Shown: positions 1-11,654, numbered from the stretch's first letter. The stretch: DNA of 64,000 nt from Verrucomicrobiota bacterium (GCA_028293545.1 JAQGOP010000053.1:1-64000); one strand, 5' to 3'. Notes: generated from the sequence alone by a model not told the origin. Made by a program: numbers and translations.

Positions 1-615
1 CCGGATTCTCGATGAGAAACCCAGGGCGTTGCCCTGGCTCTGACTAGGTTGCCCCGATCGGGCACAACGCGCGACCGCTGCACAGAGATCGTCTCATGCG
101 TGCTGCCGCGTCGGTCATCCTGAGCACACTCGAAACAGGTGCGCGCCGCCAATAACCCCGCCTCAGAAATCGACGCCGACAGGGCAATCACCTCGGGGAT
201 CGACGCCCCAACGGGGCAGCCCCACCCAGAGCCCAGGGCAACGCCCTGGGAATGTGACCCGATATGTCCTAGCCCTGAAGGGGCGGCCTAAAATTACAGC
301 GCGGAATTCCAACCCCCGTTCGCCAACGTTAGAGCGCCCTTTTAGGGCTCCGGATTCTCGATGAGAAACCCAGGGCGTTGCCCTGGCTCTGACTAGGTTG
401 CCCCGATCGGGCACAACGCGCGACCGCTGCACAGAGATCGTCTCAGGCGTGCTGCTGCGTCGGTCATCCTGAGCACACTCGAAACCGCCGCGCGCCGCCA
501 TAACCCCGCCTCAGAGATCGACGCCGACAGGGCAATCTCACCTCGGGAATCGACGCCCCAACGGGGCAACCCCAGCCAGAGCCCAGGGCAACGCCCTGGG
601 AATGTGATCCGATAA
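1..615. repeat. Two direct copies of a ~349-bp repeat (1-349 and 350-~615, the second truncated) containing hairpins such as CCCAGGGCAACGCCCTGGG at 232-250 and 582-600
   Basis: ccggattctcgatgagaaacccagggcgttgccctggctctgactagg... occurs at 1 and again at 350 with near identity over >200 bp. Confidence 0.9.
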
Positions 616-645
616 CTAGCTAGTCCGCCGCGTGAGGGCGCACCT

Positions 646-2982
<2,337 letters not shown>

Positions 2983-3105
2983 GCGAGAGCCGCCGAGGAC
3001 AATGCATGTGAATGCGCGTGCAAGTTTTTAACCGCGAATGAACGCGAATCCGGATCGCCGATCCCGTGGATTCTCCAGCGGCTGGTTGCTTTGGTCGGAA
3101 CGCTG

Positions 3106-3654
3106 ATGCACATAGTGGAAAATATGCCCAGCGCTTTTCGTTTTCCGACCGGTCACACCAAGTCAGCCGCGAAGGAGATTCCCGCCGAGATCGAACTTCG
3201 CCGTTCGGGCGTGCATGGCTATGGTCTTTTCGCGCGGGATTTTATCCCGCAGGACGCCCAGGTGATCGAGTACCTCGGGCGCCGGATCACGAAGGCCGCA
3301 GCTCGCCGGATCGAACGCGAACGGCTCGATCAGGTCGCGGAGGGTGAAAACGGCTGTGTTTATATCTTCGAGCTCAATGCGCGGTACGACATCGATGGCG
3401 ACGTTCCGTCGAACCTGGCGCGGCGGATGAATCATTCCTGCGCGCCGAACTGTGAAGCGCAGAGCGACAGTCGGCGCATCTGGTTGGTGGCGACCAGGGA
3501 CATTGCGCCCGGCGAGGAGCTGACGTTTGACTACGGGTTCGCGTACTCGGAGTGGCGCAAGCATCCTTGCCGTTGCGGCGCGAGAGACTGCGCCAGCTTC
3601 ATCGTCAATTCGCGCCAGCGCTGGCGGGTTCGTCGCGCCCTCGAAAAAAAATAG
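3106..3654 (+). CDS. SET domain-containing protein (protein-lysine methyltransferase-like)
   Basis: HGYGLFARDFI, RRMNHSCAPNCEA, GEELTFDYGFAY and post-SET CRCGARDC; start at 3106 or 3124, the upstream part of ORF 1888-3654 is antisense to tex. Confidence 0.9.
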   Translation: MHIVENMPSAFRFPTGHTKSAAKEIPAEIELRRSGVHGYGLFARDFIPQDAQVIEYLGRRITKAAARRIERERLDQVAEGENGCVYIFELNARYDIDGDVPSNLARRMNHSCAPNCEAQSDSRRIWLVATRDIAPGEELTFDYGFAYSEWRKHPCRCGARDCASFIVNSRQRWRVRRALEKK

Positions 3655-3680
3655 GACGCAGGCGAGCTCGCCTGCGTCCT
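3653..3680. terminator. Perfect 28-bp palindrome overlapping the SET gene stop codon; probable bidirectional terminator
   Basis: aggacgcaggcgag|ctcgcctgcgtcct, between convergent SET and CsbD-like genes. Confidence 0.65.
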
Positions 3681-3730
3681 GGGCTTCAGAGATTGGGCGC
3701 GGCCCCAGGGCAGCGTCGTTCGCGGACAGC

Positions 3731-3910
3731 TCAGTAGCCGTCTTTCTTCTGTTCCTTGCCGACCCCGCGCTGGATCCTGCCGACGATTTCCTGGACTTGG
3801 CCCTTGGCTTGGAGGTTGCGGTTACCCGACACCTTGCCGGCGGCCTGCTTCACGTCGCCTTTGACAATGTTGGAGGTCCCGCGCGCTTTGTTGGTCGTAC
3901 TGGGTTTCAT
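3731..3910 (-). CDS. CsbD-like stress protein (59 aa), absent from the ORF track
   Basis: MKPSTTNKARGTSNIVKGDVKQAAGKVSGNRNLQAKGQVQEIVGRIQRGVGKEQKKDGY; typical CsbD pattern (KGDVKQAAGKVSGN, KGQVQEIVGRIQRGVG). Confidence 0.88.
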   Translation of the reverse strand: MKPSTTNKARGTSNIVKGDVKQAAGKVSGNRNLQAKGQVQEIVGRIQRGVGKEQKKDGY

Positions 3911-4022
3911 GGGATTTTGTATTTTTTGGGATGAGGATTGCTAAGTACGGCCAACACTGACCGAGCTTCCGCCTTCCAGTTCCGAGGCCCCGCGAACCCT
4001 GGTCAAAGCCGTGTTTCCCGGG

Positions 4023-4379
4023 CTAAGCTTTCGGCGCGCCGGGTTCGCCGGGCGGTTTGCTCTTCGGCCCGCGATCACCGCGCGGGAGTGACGCCATGAA
4101 TCGAAAGCTGAGGACGGTCGCAATCGTCAGCAGCGCGACGGATCGGGCGAGTTCCTTGTCCTGCCATTGCGCTTCGAACCAATCCTGCAGGTCGGCCATG
4201 AGCAAGTTAAGCGAGCCGCCCATGACCCGCATTTCGTGCGCATATTTTTTCCGCCCCAAGGGATCATCGAGCAGCGGATCATAGGGCGCGGCTTGGGCGA
4301 AAAGATAAATGACGAGGGCACTGGCGAAGCCGACCACCACCATGACGATGGAGATTCGATTGATTTGGCGGCGAGTCAT
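4023..4379 (-). CDS. Hypothetical protein with one N-terminal TM helix (118 aa)
   Basis: MTRRQINRISIVMVVVGFASALVIYLFAQAAPYDPLL...; longer ORF extension is antisense to the cupin gene. Confidence 0.6.
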   Translation of the reverse strand: MTRRQINRISIVMVVVGFASALVIYLFAQAAPYDPLLDDPLGRKKYAHEMRVMGGSLNLLMADLQDWFEAQWQDKELARSVALLTIATVLSFRFMASLPRGDRGPKSKPPGEPGAPKA

Positions 4380-4535
4380 GCCGGGCCAGCATGGCGTGGC
4401 CGGGGGCGGGCACAACTCTTCCGCCGCGAAGTTCGCCGTTGGGCCGGGCTGTGCTCTTCCCGCGGCATCCGCGTTGATCCGCCTGGCCGGCGAATAACCG
4501 CTTAGGAACACGCCGGGCGCGCCGATATAAAGGCG

Positions 4536-4964
4536 ATGAGCGTAATCCGGGAAACCCAACTCAACCTGCGGAGCGATGATCGCGGGTCGCTGGTTGCGGT
4601 CGAGGGCATGGTCGACCTCCCGTTCGAGATCAAGCGGGTCTACTACATTTTCGGCAGCAAACCCGCCTCTCGCCGCGGTTGCCACGCCCACTATCACCTG
4701 CGCCAGATGGCAATCTGCCTGGCGGGATCCTGCCGTTTCCTGATGGACGACGGGGACGAACGCGTGGAGCACGTCCTTGACCGCAGCACCACCGGCCTGC
4801 TGATCGAGCCGATGGTCTGGCACGAGATGGATTCCTTTTCACCGGACTGTGTCCTCCTGCTCCTCGCCAGCGCGCGCTACGATCGGTCGGACTATATTCA
4901 TCACTACGACCAGTTCATCGAACTGACGCATATGAAGAGCCGGACGCTCGAGCTGGTCGCGTGA
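4536..4964 (+). CDS. FdtA/QdtA (WxcM-like) sugar 3,4-ketoisomerase family cupin
   Basis: DDRGSLVAVEG, RVYYIFGSKPASRRGCHAHYHLRQ, LIEPMVWHEMDSFSPDCVLLLLASARYDRSDYI. Confidence 0.88.
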   Translation: MSVIRETQLNLRSDDRGSLVAVEGMVDLPFEIKRVYYIFGSKPASRRGCHAHYHLRQMAICLAGSCRFLMDDGDERVEHVLDRSTTGLLIEPMVWHEMDSFSPDCVLLLLASARYDRSDYIHHYDQFIELTHMKSRTLELVA

Positions 4965-6514
4965 AGCGACCGCTTGGAAACCGTTCCAAATTACCGATGA
5001 CTCCCGAATGGGCCAAGCTGAAGCAATGCGCCGAAACGCTGTTGAAGCTGCAGGTTAAAGGTTCCCTGAAGGACGCGAACCAATCGGTCGGGACGTACCT
5101 CTCGGTCTTCCGCGCCCTGGGCCAGGGCGTGATGGAAGCGGGCGACCGTGGGGAAATGTTGGCCTACTATGATCGCATCTCGCGTTTCTTCCGCGACACG
5201 CTGGTCGGGAAAACTGGCGCGCAGCCGACCCTCGACGAGGCCTGCCGTTTCTACGATCTGCTCTACATGATGAAGTGGCGCTCGATCAACGAGCCCACCG
5301 ATCTGACCTCGTTCAACCCGTACGTCCTCGAGCCTTTCGTTGCTTTCCTCAAGACGCAGCCTTGGCCGAACCAGCCCGAGAATCGTCGCGAGGCGAGCGG
5401 GCGGTCGCCGGCGAAACTCGCGTACATCGCCTCGTGGAGCAACCTGTCGAGCAGCAATGCCTGCGCGCGGGTGGCGTGGACCACGATCCGCGGGCACAAG
5501 GAACTTCATCCGGAAGCGGATTCGGTGGTCGTGTACTGCACGGTTCCGCCGGAGCCGGAACTGATCGAGGCGGCGCGGAAGGCGTCGGTCGTGCTCAAGA
5601 ACATGCGCCATCCCGGAGGCTACGCGGCCGCCGCGCAGGCCATCCTCCGCGAGGCGGAAAAAGACGGCATCGATGGCGTGGTCATCGACACGCCGGATGC
5701 GCTGGCGACGGTGCTGATCGTGAAGCGCATGGCGCCGGTCCAGATCTATCTCGAACTGGGCTTTGACGCCTGGCGCGCGCCGAATGTTGATTTCATTTTC
5801 CAGAGTTTCTCGACGCGCTGGTCGGAGCTCGCGACCACCCCGGAGAAATGCGCGCAGCTGCCGCTGATCGACCACATGGATTTCCTCGCGCCGGAGCGCG
5901 ACCCCGCGGAGATCGAAATGCTGCGCCAGACCATCCAGGCAGCCATTCCCGCGGGGGAGGGCGAACCGGTCGTCTACGGGTTTTTCGGCCGCATGACGAA
6001 GGTGACGCTGCCCTACCTGAAACTCGTGGAGCGGATTCTCCAGGCGACCCCGCGCGCCGTGTGCTACATCGGCGGCAGTGGCGGCCAGAGCCCGATCACG
6101 GAAAATCTCCTCAAGGGTTCGCCCGTCGCGAACCGCATCGTTTACCAGCCGAAGTATGTCGATGGCCACGTGGTCGGTCGCGTCATCACTGTCTTCCTCG
6201 ACACCTTCCCGTTTCCCGGGAGCCTCGCGTGCCTCGAGTGCCAGGGCAAAGGCGTGCCGGTGGTGTGGATGCCGGCGGGCTACAAGGACCTGATGGCGGG
6301 TCGCCTCGAGGTCTACCGCGACCAGACGCTGCGGGCGGGGAGCGAGGACGAATTCGTCCGGCTCGCCGTGGAACTGGCGCAGCCTGCGCGGCGTGCGGAA
6401 GCTTCGGCCACGGCCCTGGGCCTCGCCCACAAGTTCGGCGACGGCAAAGAAAACGCCGGAAAGATCGAAGCGGCGATCGACCGGCTGATGCCGGTTGAGG
6501 CGGTCGAAGGTTAA
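4961..6514 (+). CDS. Predicted GT-B glycosyltransferase-like protein, translationally coupled to the cupin (GTGA overlap)
   Basis: C-terminal half VVYGFFGRMTKVTLPYLKLVERIL...CYIGGSGGQ...VFLDTFPFPGSLACLECQGKGVPVVW resembles the donor-binding half of GT41/HMW1C-type enzymes; family assignment tentative. Confidence 0.55.
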   Translation: MKRPLGNRSKLPMTPEWAKLKQCAETLLKLQVKGSLKDANQSVGTYLSVFRALGQGVMEAGDRGEMLAYYDRISRFFRDTLVGKTGAQPTLDEACRFYDLLYMMKWRSINEPTDLTSFNPYVLEPFVAFLKTQPWPNQPENRREASGRSPAKLAYIASWSNLSSSNACARVAWTTIRGHKELHPEADSVVVYCTVPPEPELIEAARKASVVLKNMRHPGGYAAAAQAILREAEKDGIDGVVIDTPDALATVLIVKRMAPVQIYLELGFDAWRAPNVDFIFQSFSTRWSELATTPEKCAQLPLIDHMDFLAPERDPAEIEMLRQTIQAAIPAGEGEPVVYGFFGRMTKVTLPYLKLVERILQATPRAVCYIGGSGGQSPITENLLKGSPVANRIVYQPKYVDGHVVGRVITVFLDTFPFPGSLACLECQGKGVPVVWMPAGYKDLMAGRLEVYRDQTLRAGSEDEFVRLAVELAQPARRAEASATALGLAHKFGDGKENAGKIEAAIDRLMPVEAVEG

Positions 6515-6535
6515 GCTTCCCGCGCTGAACCGGCG

Positions 6536-6877
6536 CTATTCGCGCTCGCGTAGCTTCGCCTGTTCCTCGCCGGTCAACTCGGGGCGTTCCGCCGAATCGG
6601 GGCGTTCGCCGCCGTCGCCGCCTTTCGCCTTGCGCATGACCAGCCAGTAGAGCGCGGGGAGCGCGAGGATGAGCGGCACGACCACCAGGAAGCGGCCGTG
6701 GTGGCCTTCCGACGTGGCGGCGTCCTGCGGCGTGGCGTTACGCTGGAAATACAGGAAAAGGCCAAATCCTACCGCGAGAAACAATCCCACCGCGGCGATG
6801 ATCGTGAGGTTCACCTTCGTCGTTCGACGCTCCAAATCGACTTCAGGCACCCCGGTACTTTCCTTGTCAAGGGCCAT
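6536..6877 (-). CDS. Small membrane protein, two predicted TM helices (113 aa)
   Basis: VNLTIIAAVGLFLAVGFGLFLYF and GRFLVVVPLILALPALYWLVM. Confidence 0.65.
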   Translation of the reverse strand: MALDKESTGVPEVDLERRTTKVNLTIIAAVGLFLAVGFGLFLYFQRNATPQDAATSEGHHGRFLVVVPLILALPALYWLVMRKAKGGDGGERPDSAERPELTGEEQAKLRERE

Positions 6878-6996
6878 GGTAGGATGATCGACCGAGATCC
6901 GGTCGCTTGGTTCCGATGCCTATCGGGAGCATGGATGGGCTGCGCTGGGTACGGGTTTCCCGTTAATTTGAAACGGATGCGTGGACGGAGTTTTTT

Positions 6997-7024
6997 CGGA
7001 GCAGGCGGCCGCCTGCGCTACTTC
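6997..7024 (-). repeat. Dispersed palindrome family A, solo copy
   Basis: cggagcaggcggccgcctgcgctacttc. Confidence 0.85.
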
Positions 7025-7063
7025 TTCACTCGCCGCGGCGGAGTGGGCGGTCGATTCTCGGCT

Positions 7064-10000
7064 ATGCCCGGCAGAAATCCCTCGGAGAAAACGCTGCGAA
7101 TTCGGCCCGGTCGCTATTCCGCGCGCGATGGCGCGGTCGTAGGACGAAATCTCGAACGCTTCTTCAACCGCCCGCTCTATATCGCCAACGCGCCGGTTTT
7201 CGCCCTGGCCGGCGACCGGCCCGTGATTCGTTTCGCCGGGGGCGACACTTTGCTCGGCACCCTTTGGTTCGGCGTGATTCGCGGCCGCCGCGCGGCCTGG
7301 CTCCACGCGTTCGACGACCTCACAATGGAATATCGCGCGGCAAACGTTCGCTGGGTCGCCCGCGATCGGAAATTTACCGGGCTGGTCGTCACGGCGGACG
7401 TTGTGGCTTTTGGTGAGGCGATTGGTTTCGCCGCCCGCGTCACGGTGACGGGAGCGCGGCGGGGAGATCGCCTCGTTTGGGCGTTCGGTGGAGCGAAGGC
7501 CTGGCCGGATAAAAATCTCAGCTGGGAGCTCGATCCTCACCGCACGCCACCCCATGCGCCCGAGTGGTTCGACGCAAAATTCTGCGCGGGCAACGCGGCG
7601 CAAGCCGCGGGCCAGGATTTTTCAGTGGCCGTGGCCGCCCCCGCGAAGTGGCTGACGAAAGGCCGTTGCGATGCGCCGGGCGGGATTCGCTTGGTTGACG
7701 CCGCCGCCGTCGGGAATCCGGCGACCTTGCTCGACTCGATTCCCTCCGACGCACCGCTGGTTGCCGGCGAGGTCGACCTCGCGGCGGCGCCGATCATGCA
7801 TTGGGAATTGCTGCGTTCCCCACGCGCTCGCGGACATCGGGCGAAAAAAACGGCGCATTCCGTGCGAACCCCGGCCGAAGCGTTTGCGGTGGCGATGGCC
7901 CGTTCGTCCGCCTTGTCCAAGCGGGTGCTGGTGGATACTCCCGACGAGCGGCTCAACGCGCTGGGCGCCGTGCTGTCGGCGGCGAAGGACGGCTCCTGGT
8001 ATCCGCCGCGGTTTCATCACGGCGCGATGTTGTGGAACGTGCCCTATGTCGGCTGGCGCACCACATGTGGCGCGACCGTGCTCGGATGGCACGAGCGCGT
8101 GAAAGCGCAGGCGATATTTTACCTGGGTCACCAGGAGAAAAGTTCGAAGAACCGGACCACGGCGATGGACCCGAAGACGATGCTGACGGTCCCGGCGAGG
8201 GATTCACGATTTTACGGGCGGGGGCGAATCCAGGAGGACCAAGGTTTGTACAACATGCAGTCGCAGTTGTTCGACCAGCTGATTCATGCGTGGGAATGGA
8301 CGGGCGACCCCGAGCTCGAGGCGCTGCTGCGACCCGCGTTGGAGCTGCATTTGGAATGGTTGCGCGAGTGTTTCGATCCCGACGACGATGCGCTGTACGA
8401 AAGCGTGATCAACGTCTGGCCGACGGATTCCGTTTGGTTCGCCGGAGGTGCGGCGACAGAGGAGACATCCTATGCCTATCGGGGCCACGTCGCCGCCTCG
8501 AAACTGGCGGAGCGCGCGGGAGATGCCAAATCCGCGCGGCGCCACGCGCAGCGGGCGAGTCGCATTCGCGCCGCGTTCCGCCGGAAACTCTGGGTCGCGA
8601 GCGAGGGACACGCGGGGCTTTATCGCGAGCAGGAAGGGCGGCGGCGCCTGCACAACGATCCCTGGCTCTACAGTATTTTCCTCCCGGTCGATGCGGGGCT
8701 GGTCGGCCCGGCCGAAGCACGGCAGTCGCTGCTCTACGCAGAGCGCAGCCTGCAGAACGACCGCATGCCGTGCGGTGGGCGCCAAGTGTGGACCTCGAAT
8801 TTCGTCCCGGCGATCTGGTCGGTGCGCGAACGCTGGCCGGGGGACAATCATCACCTTGCGCTCGCATATTTTCAGGCCGGATTGGGCGAGGACGGCTGGG
8901 ATATTTTTCGCGGTACATTCCTGCACACCGCATTCGACCAAGCCGTACCGGGGGACTTGGGCGCACCGGCGGGCGGGACGGATTTTGGCGACAGTACGGA
9001 CATGGCGGCGCGGGCCCTTGTCGAAGGATTATTCGGCTATGCGCCGAAGCGCTCCGTGGGGCTCGTGCGCATCACCCCGCAGTTTCCGTCGGAGTGGAAA
9101 CACGCCCGGCTACGGACGCCCGATGTTCATTTGAGCTACGCGCGCAGCGCGCATGCGACGACGCTTGAGGTCGAACTCACGAACCCGGCGCGGCTCGAAA
9201 TCCGCCTGCCGATTTCGGCGCGTAACGTCGCGTCCGTGACAGCGAATGGCCGGAAGGTGCGGTGGACCGCCGAGGCCGGGCCGGGCCGAAGCTTCGTGAA
9301 GATCCAGCTGCCCGCGACCCTTGGGGCCAGGATCGAGGTGAAGGCTGATGCATCGACGCCCATATTTCCGCCGGTTGTTGTGAGCGGCAGCGTGGCCGGC
9401 CGGGTGAGACTTCGATCCAACGCGGGACGGATCATTTCATTTTCGGATCCGCAGGGATCGCTCGTTGAGGCCTCGATTCGCGATGGTGTAATTGTCGCCC
9501 GGCTTGGTGCGAAGGCGGGTTGGCACACGGTTTTGGCGAAGGTTCTTTTTGGCAACCTGCCGCAGCTGACGCGATTTCATCTTCGCATTGCCGATCCGGT
9601 TGCGGTTCGCGCGGCGGCGGCGCAACGCCCAGAGCCGTCGGCGCGCGGAGATTGGCTGCCGGTGGACCTGGGCCCGGCATTGAACGGCGACATCCGCGCA
9701 ATCTACACCCAGCAATACCTTTCACCGCGGCCGGCGACGATGTCGGCGCGCATCGGCACCGACGGCTACACGCCCTGGACCTTCATCTATTGGAACAGTT
9801 TTCCGCCGGTGATTAAATTGGATCGCGTGCCGGAGTTGCTCGAAAAACCCGGCGGCGCCCGCCTCCTCACGCCGCAAGGGGTGCCGTTTGCGTGGCCGGG
9901 TGAAACCCGGAATGTCGCGTTCACTTCCCATTGGGACAACTGGCCCGACCGCGTGACCGTGCCGATCGGTCGCGCCGCAGCGTCGGTTTGGTTCCTGGTC

Positions 10001-10363
10001 GCCGGGTCGACCAATCCCATGCAAGGGCGCATCGCGAACGCCGTGCTGCGAATGCGTTATGCCGGCGCGCCCGATGAGGTGCTGGAATTGGTGCCGCCAC
10101 TAAATTATTGGAATCTCAGCCCGATCCGCCCGGTCATCACTGCACCCGGGCAGGACAGCCGGTTCGATTATACCGCGGATGCCGACGCGTACTGTGTGCC
10201 GAAACCGTGGCCGCAGACGGTGCAGCTGGGGGAAAACTGCCGCGCGATGCTTCTCAGCTGGCGCCTGCGTCCCGGGAAGATCTTGCAGAGTGTCACGCTC
10301 GAGACGCTGTCGGCCGAAGTTGTCGTTGGGCTGATGGGAGTGACGCTGATGAATCCGAAGTAG
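7064..10363 (+). CDS. Large glycoside-hydrolase-like protein (DUF4450-type, six-hairpin fold suspected), ~1100 aa
   Basis: Single long ORF; HQEKSSKNRTTAMDPKTMLTVPARDSRFYGRGRIQEDQGLYNMQSQLFDQLIHAWEWTGDPELEALLRPALELHLEWL; family recalled, not searched. Confidence 0.65.
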   Translation: MPGRNPSEKTLRIRPGRYSARDGAVVGRNLERFFNRPLYIANAPVFALAGDRPVIRFAGGDTLLGTLWFGVIRGRRAAWLHAFDDLTMEYRAANVRWVARDRKFTGLVVTADVVAFGEAIGFAARVTVTGARRGDRLVWAFGGAKAWPDKNLSWELDPHRTPPHAPEWFDAKFCAGNAAQAAGQDFSVAVAAPAKWLTKGRCDAPGGIRLVDAAAVGNPATLLDSIPSDAPLVAGEVDLAAAPIMHWELLRSPRARGHRAKKTAHSVRTPAEAFAVAMARSSALSKRVLVDTPDERLNALGAVLSAAKDGSWYPPRFHHGAMLWNVPYVGWRTTCGATVLGWHERVKAQAIFYLGHQEKSSKNRTTAMDPKTMLTVPARDSRFYGRGRIQEDQGLYNMQSQLFDQLIHAWEWTGDPELEALLRPALELHLEWLRECFDPDDDALYESVINVWPTDSVWFAGGAATEETSYAYRGHVAASKLAERAGDAKSARRHAQRASRIRAAFRRKLWVASEGHAGLYREQEGRRRLHNDPWLYSIFLPVDAGLVGPAEARQSLLYAERSLQNDRMPCGGRQVWTSNFVPAIWSVRERWPGDNHHLALAYFQAGLGEDGWDIFRGTFLHTAFDQAVPGDLGAPAGGTDFGDSTDMAARALVEGLFGYAPKRSVGLVRITPQFPSEWKHARLRTPDVHLSYARSAHATTLEVELTNPARLEIRLPISARNVASVTANGRKVRWTAEAGPGRSFVKIQLPATLGARIEVKADASTPIFPPVVVSGSVAGRVRLRSNAGRIISFSDPQGSLVEASIRDGVIVARLGAKAGWHTVLAKVLFGNLPQLTRFHLRIADPVAVRAAAAQRPEPSARGDWLPVDLGPALNGDIRAIYTQQYLSPRPATMSARIGTDGYTPWTFIYWNSFPPVIKLDRVPELLEKPGGARLLTPQGVPFAWPGETRNVAFTSHWDNWPDRVTVPIGRAAASVWFLVAGSTNPMQGRIANAVLRMRYAGAPDEVLELVPPLNYWNLSPIRPVITAPGQDSRFDYTADADAYCVPKPWPQTVQLGENCRAMLLSWRLRPGKILQSVTLETLSAEVVVGLMGVTLMNPK

Positions 10364-10490
10364 GGGCGGACCTGGCGAGTCCGACGCCCTGCCATTTAAA
10401 AATAGCGTCCAAAGTTGTCCGCGGCGGCTCGAATGGAACGTTGAGTCCTTGGACGGCGGTTAAAATTCGAAACCTAAAAGAAGAAAAATC

Positions 10491-10997
10491 ATGAAAGCAT
10501 CCATTCAGACGATCGTGCCTTGCCTGTGGTTCAACGATAACGGTGAGGAGGCGGCGCGGTTTTATGCGGGCATCTTCAAGAACTCAAAGATCACCGCGAT
10601 TGCGCGGTACACCGATGCGGGAAAAGAACATCACGGGCACAAGGAGGGCGACGTCATGACCGTGGAGTTTCAGCTGGCAGGACAAACCTTCGTCGCCCTC
10701 AACGGCGGGCCGCATTTCAAGTTCAACGAAGCCATTTCGCTCCAGGTGATGTGCGACACCCAGGCCCAGGTGGATCACTACTGGGATAAACTCAAGAAGG
10801 GCGGCGATTCCAAGGCGCAGATGTGTGGATGGCTCAAGGACCGCTTCGGAGTTTCATGGCAGATCGTGCCCCGCATGTTGCCGGCGCTCATGCTCGGCAA
10901 GGATCCGGACAAACGTCAGCGCGCGATGGCGGCGATGATGAAGATGAAGAAGCTGAATATCAGCGCGCTCAAACGCGCCGCCGGCGGGAGCCGCTAA
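10491..10997 (+). CDS. VOC family protein (PhnB / 3-demethylubiquinone-9 3-methyltransferase-like)
   Basis: IVPCLWFNDNGEEAARFYAGIFKNSKI...TVEFQLAGQTFVALNGGPHFKFNEAISLQV...CGWLKDRFGVSWQIVP. Confidence 0.93.
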   Translation: MKASIQTIVPCLWFNDNGEEAARFYAGIFKNSKITAIARYTDAGKEHHGHKEGDVMTVEFQLAGQTFVALNGGPHFKFNEAISLQVMCDTQAQVDHYWDKLKKGGDSKAQMCGWLKDRFGVSWQIVPRMLPALMLGKDPDKRQRAMAAMMKMKKLNISALKRAAGGSR

Positions 10998-11074
10998 ATG
11001 GAGCGTGCCGTTCCCGCGCGCTGAGCGGCTTCGCCGGCACTTTTACGCGGGCCGACCCGCTCGAGGCGTTTCGC

Positions 11075-11188
11075 CTATTTGATCAGCTTCAGGGCGCCCA
11101 CCGCGAGTCCGACCGTGGTGAGCGCGCCCGTGACGAGGATGCAGAAAAGGCGACGAATCAGGTCTTCGATCGGGATCAGGCTAAACAT
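11075..11188 (-). CDS. 37-aa hydrophobic microprotein overlapping the end of the receiver gene
   Basis: MFSLIPIEDLIRRLFCILVTGALTTVGLAVGALKLIK; ATG lies 8 nt inside the upstream gene. Confidence 0.4.
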   Translation of the reverse strand: MFSLIPIEDLIRRLFCILVTGALTTVGLAVGALKLIK

Positions 11189-11654
11189 GGACGGGTTGCG
11201 CGGAGGAAAAATCCTCGACCACGGTCGAGGTTGAGAACTCGGCGCCAACCGCCGCCAAGGGATTCGTTCGACGGGCGCAGCCGACAACTTTACGGATGGC
11301 GGCGACGAGGGTATCGGGTGGCGCGGATTTCAAGAGATACCCGACGGCCCCGGCCTGACGGGCGATCTCCTCGGTCGCGGGATTCGCGTCGTTGGTCAGG
11401 ATTATGATCGGCACATCGTGCCCATCGAGTTTGAGGCGGGATTGAAGCTCGAGCCCACTCATGCCCGGCATGCGGACATCGAGCAGCAGGCACGCGGCGT
11501 CATCGATCTGATTTGAACTGAGGAATCCTTCCGCGGACGCGTACACGCGGGGGGCGAAACCGTGCAGGTGGAGAATCAACTGAAGTCCACGGCGAATGCC
11601 GGGATGGTCGTCAACGAGGGCGATCGTGACGGGAGACAAATCGGGGGTAATCAT
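11181..11654 (-). CDS. Single-domain response regulator (receiver only, NarL/FixJ-like)
   Basis: TIALVDDHPGIRRGLQLIL, CLLLDVRMPGMSGLELQSRL, IIILTNDANP, AGAVGYLLKSAPPDTL; no HTH follows. Confidence 0.9.
   Translation of the reverse strand: MITPDLSPVTIALVDDHPGIRRGLQLILHLHGFAPRVYASAEGFLSSNQIDDAACLLLDVRMPGMSGLELQSRLKLDGHDVPIIILTNDANPATEEIARQAGAVGYLLKSAPPDTLVAAIRKVVGCARRTNPLAAVGAEFSTSTVVEDFSSAQPVHV

Noticed and set aside
163-501. ORF of 112 aa (minus) in the tandem repeat
   Set aside because: It lies entirely within the 349-bp repeat and is rich in Arg/Gly/Pro; best explained as a spurious ORF from structured repeat DNA.
1-615. Possible CRISPR array
   Set aside because: Only two long (~349 bp) units, no short regularly spaced repeats with unique spacers and no cas genes.
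7801-9168. 455-aa plus ORF inside the DUF4450-like gene
   Set aside because: Alternative frame of a long coherent coding sequence; low-complexity Arg/Gly content.
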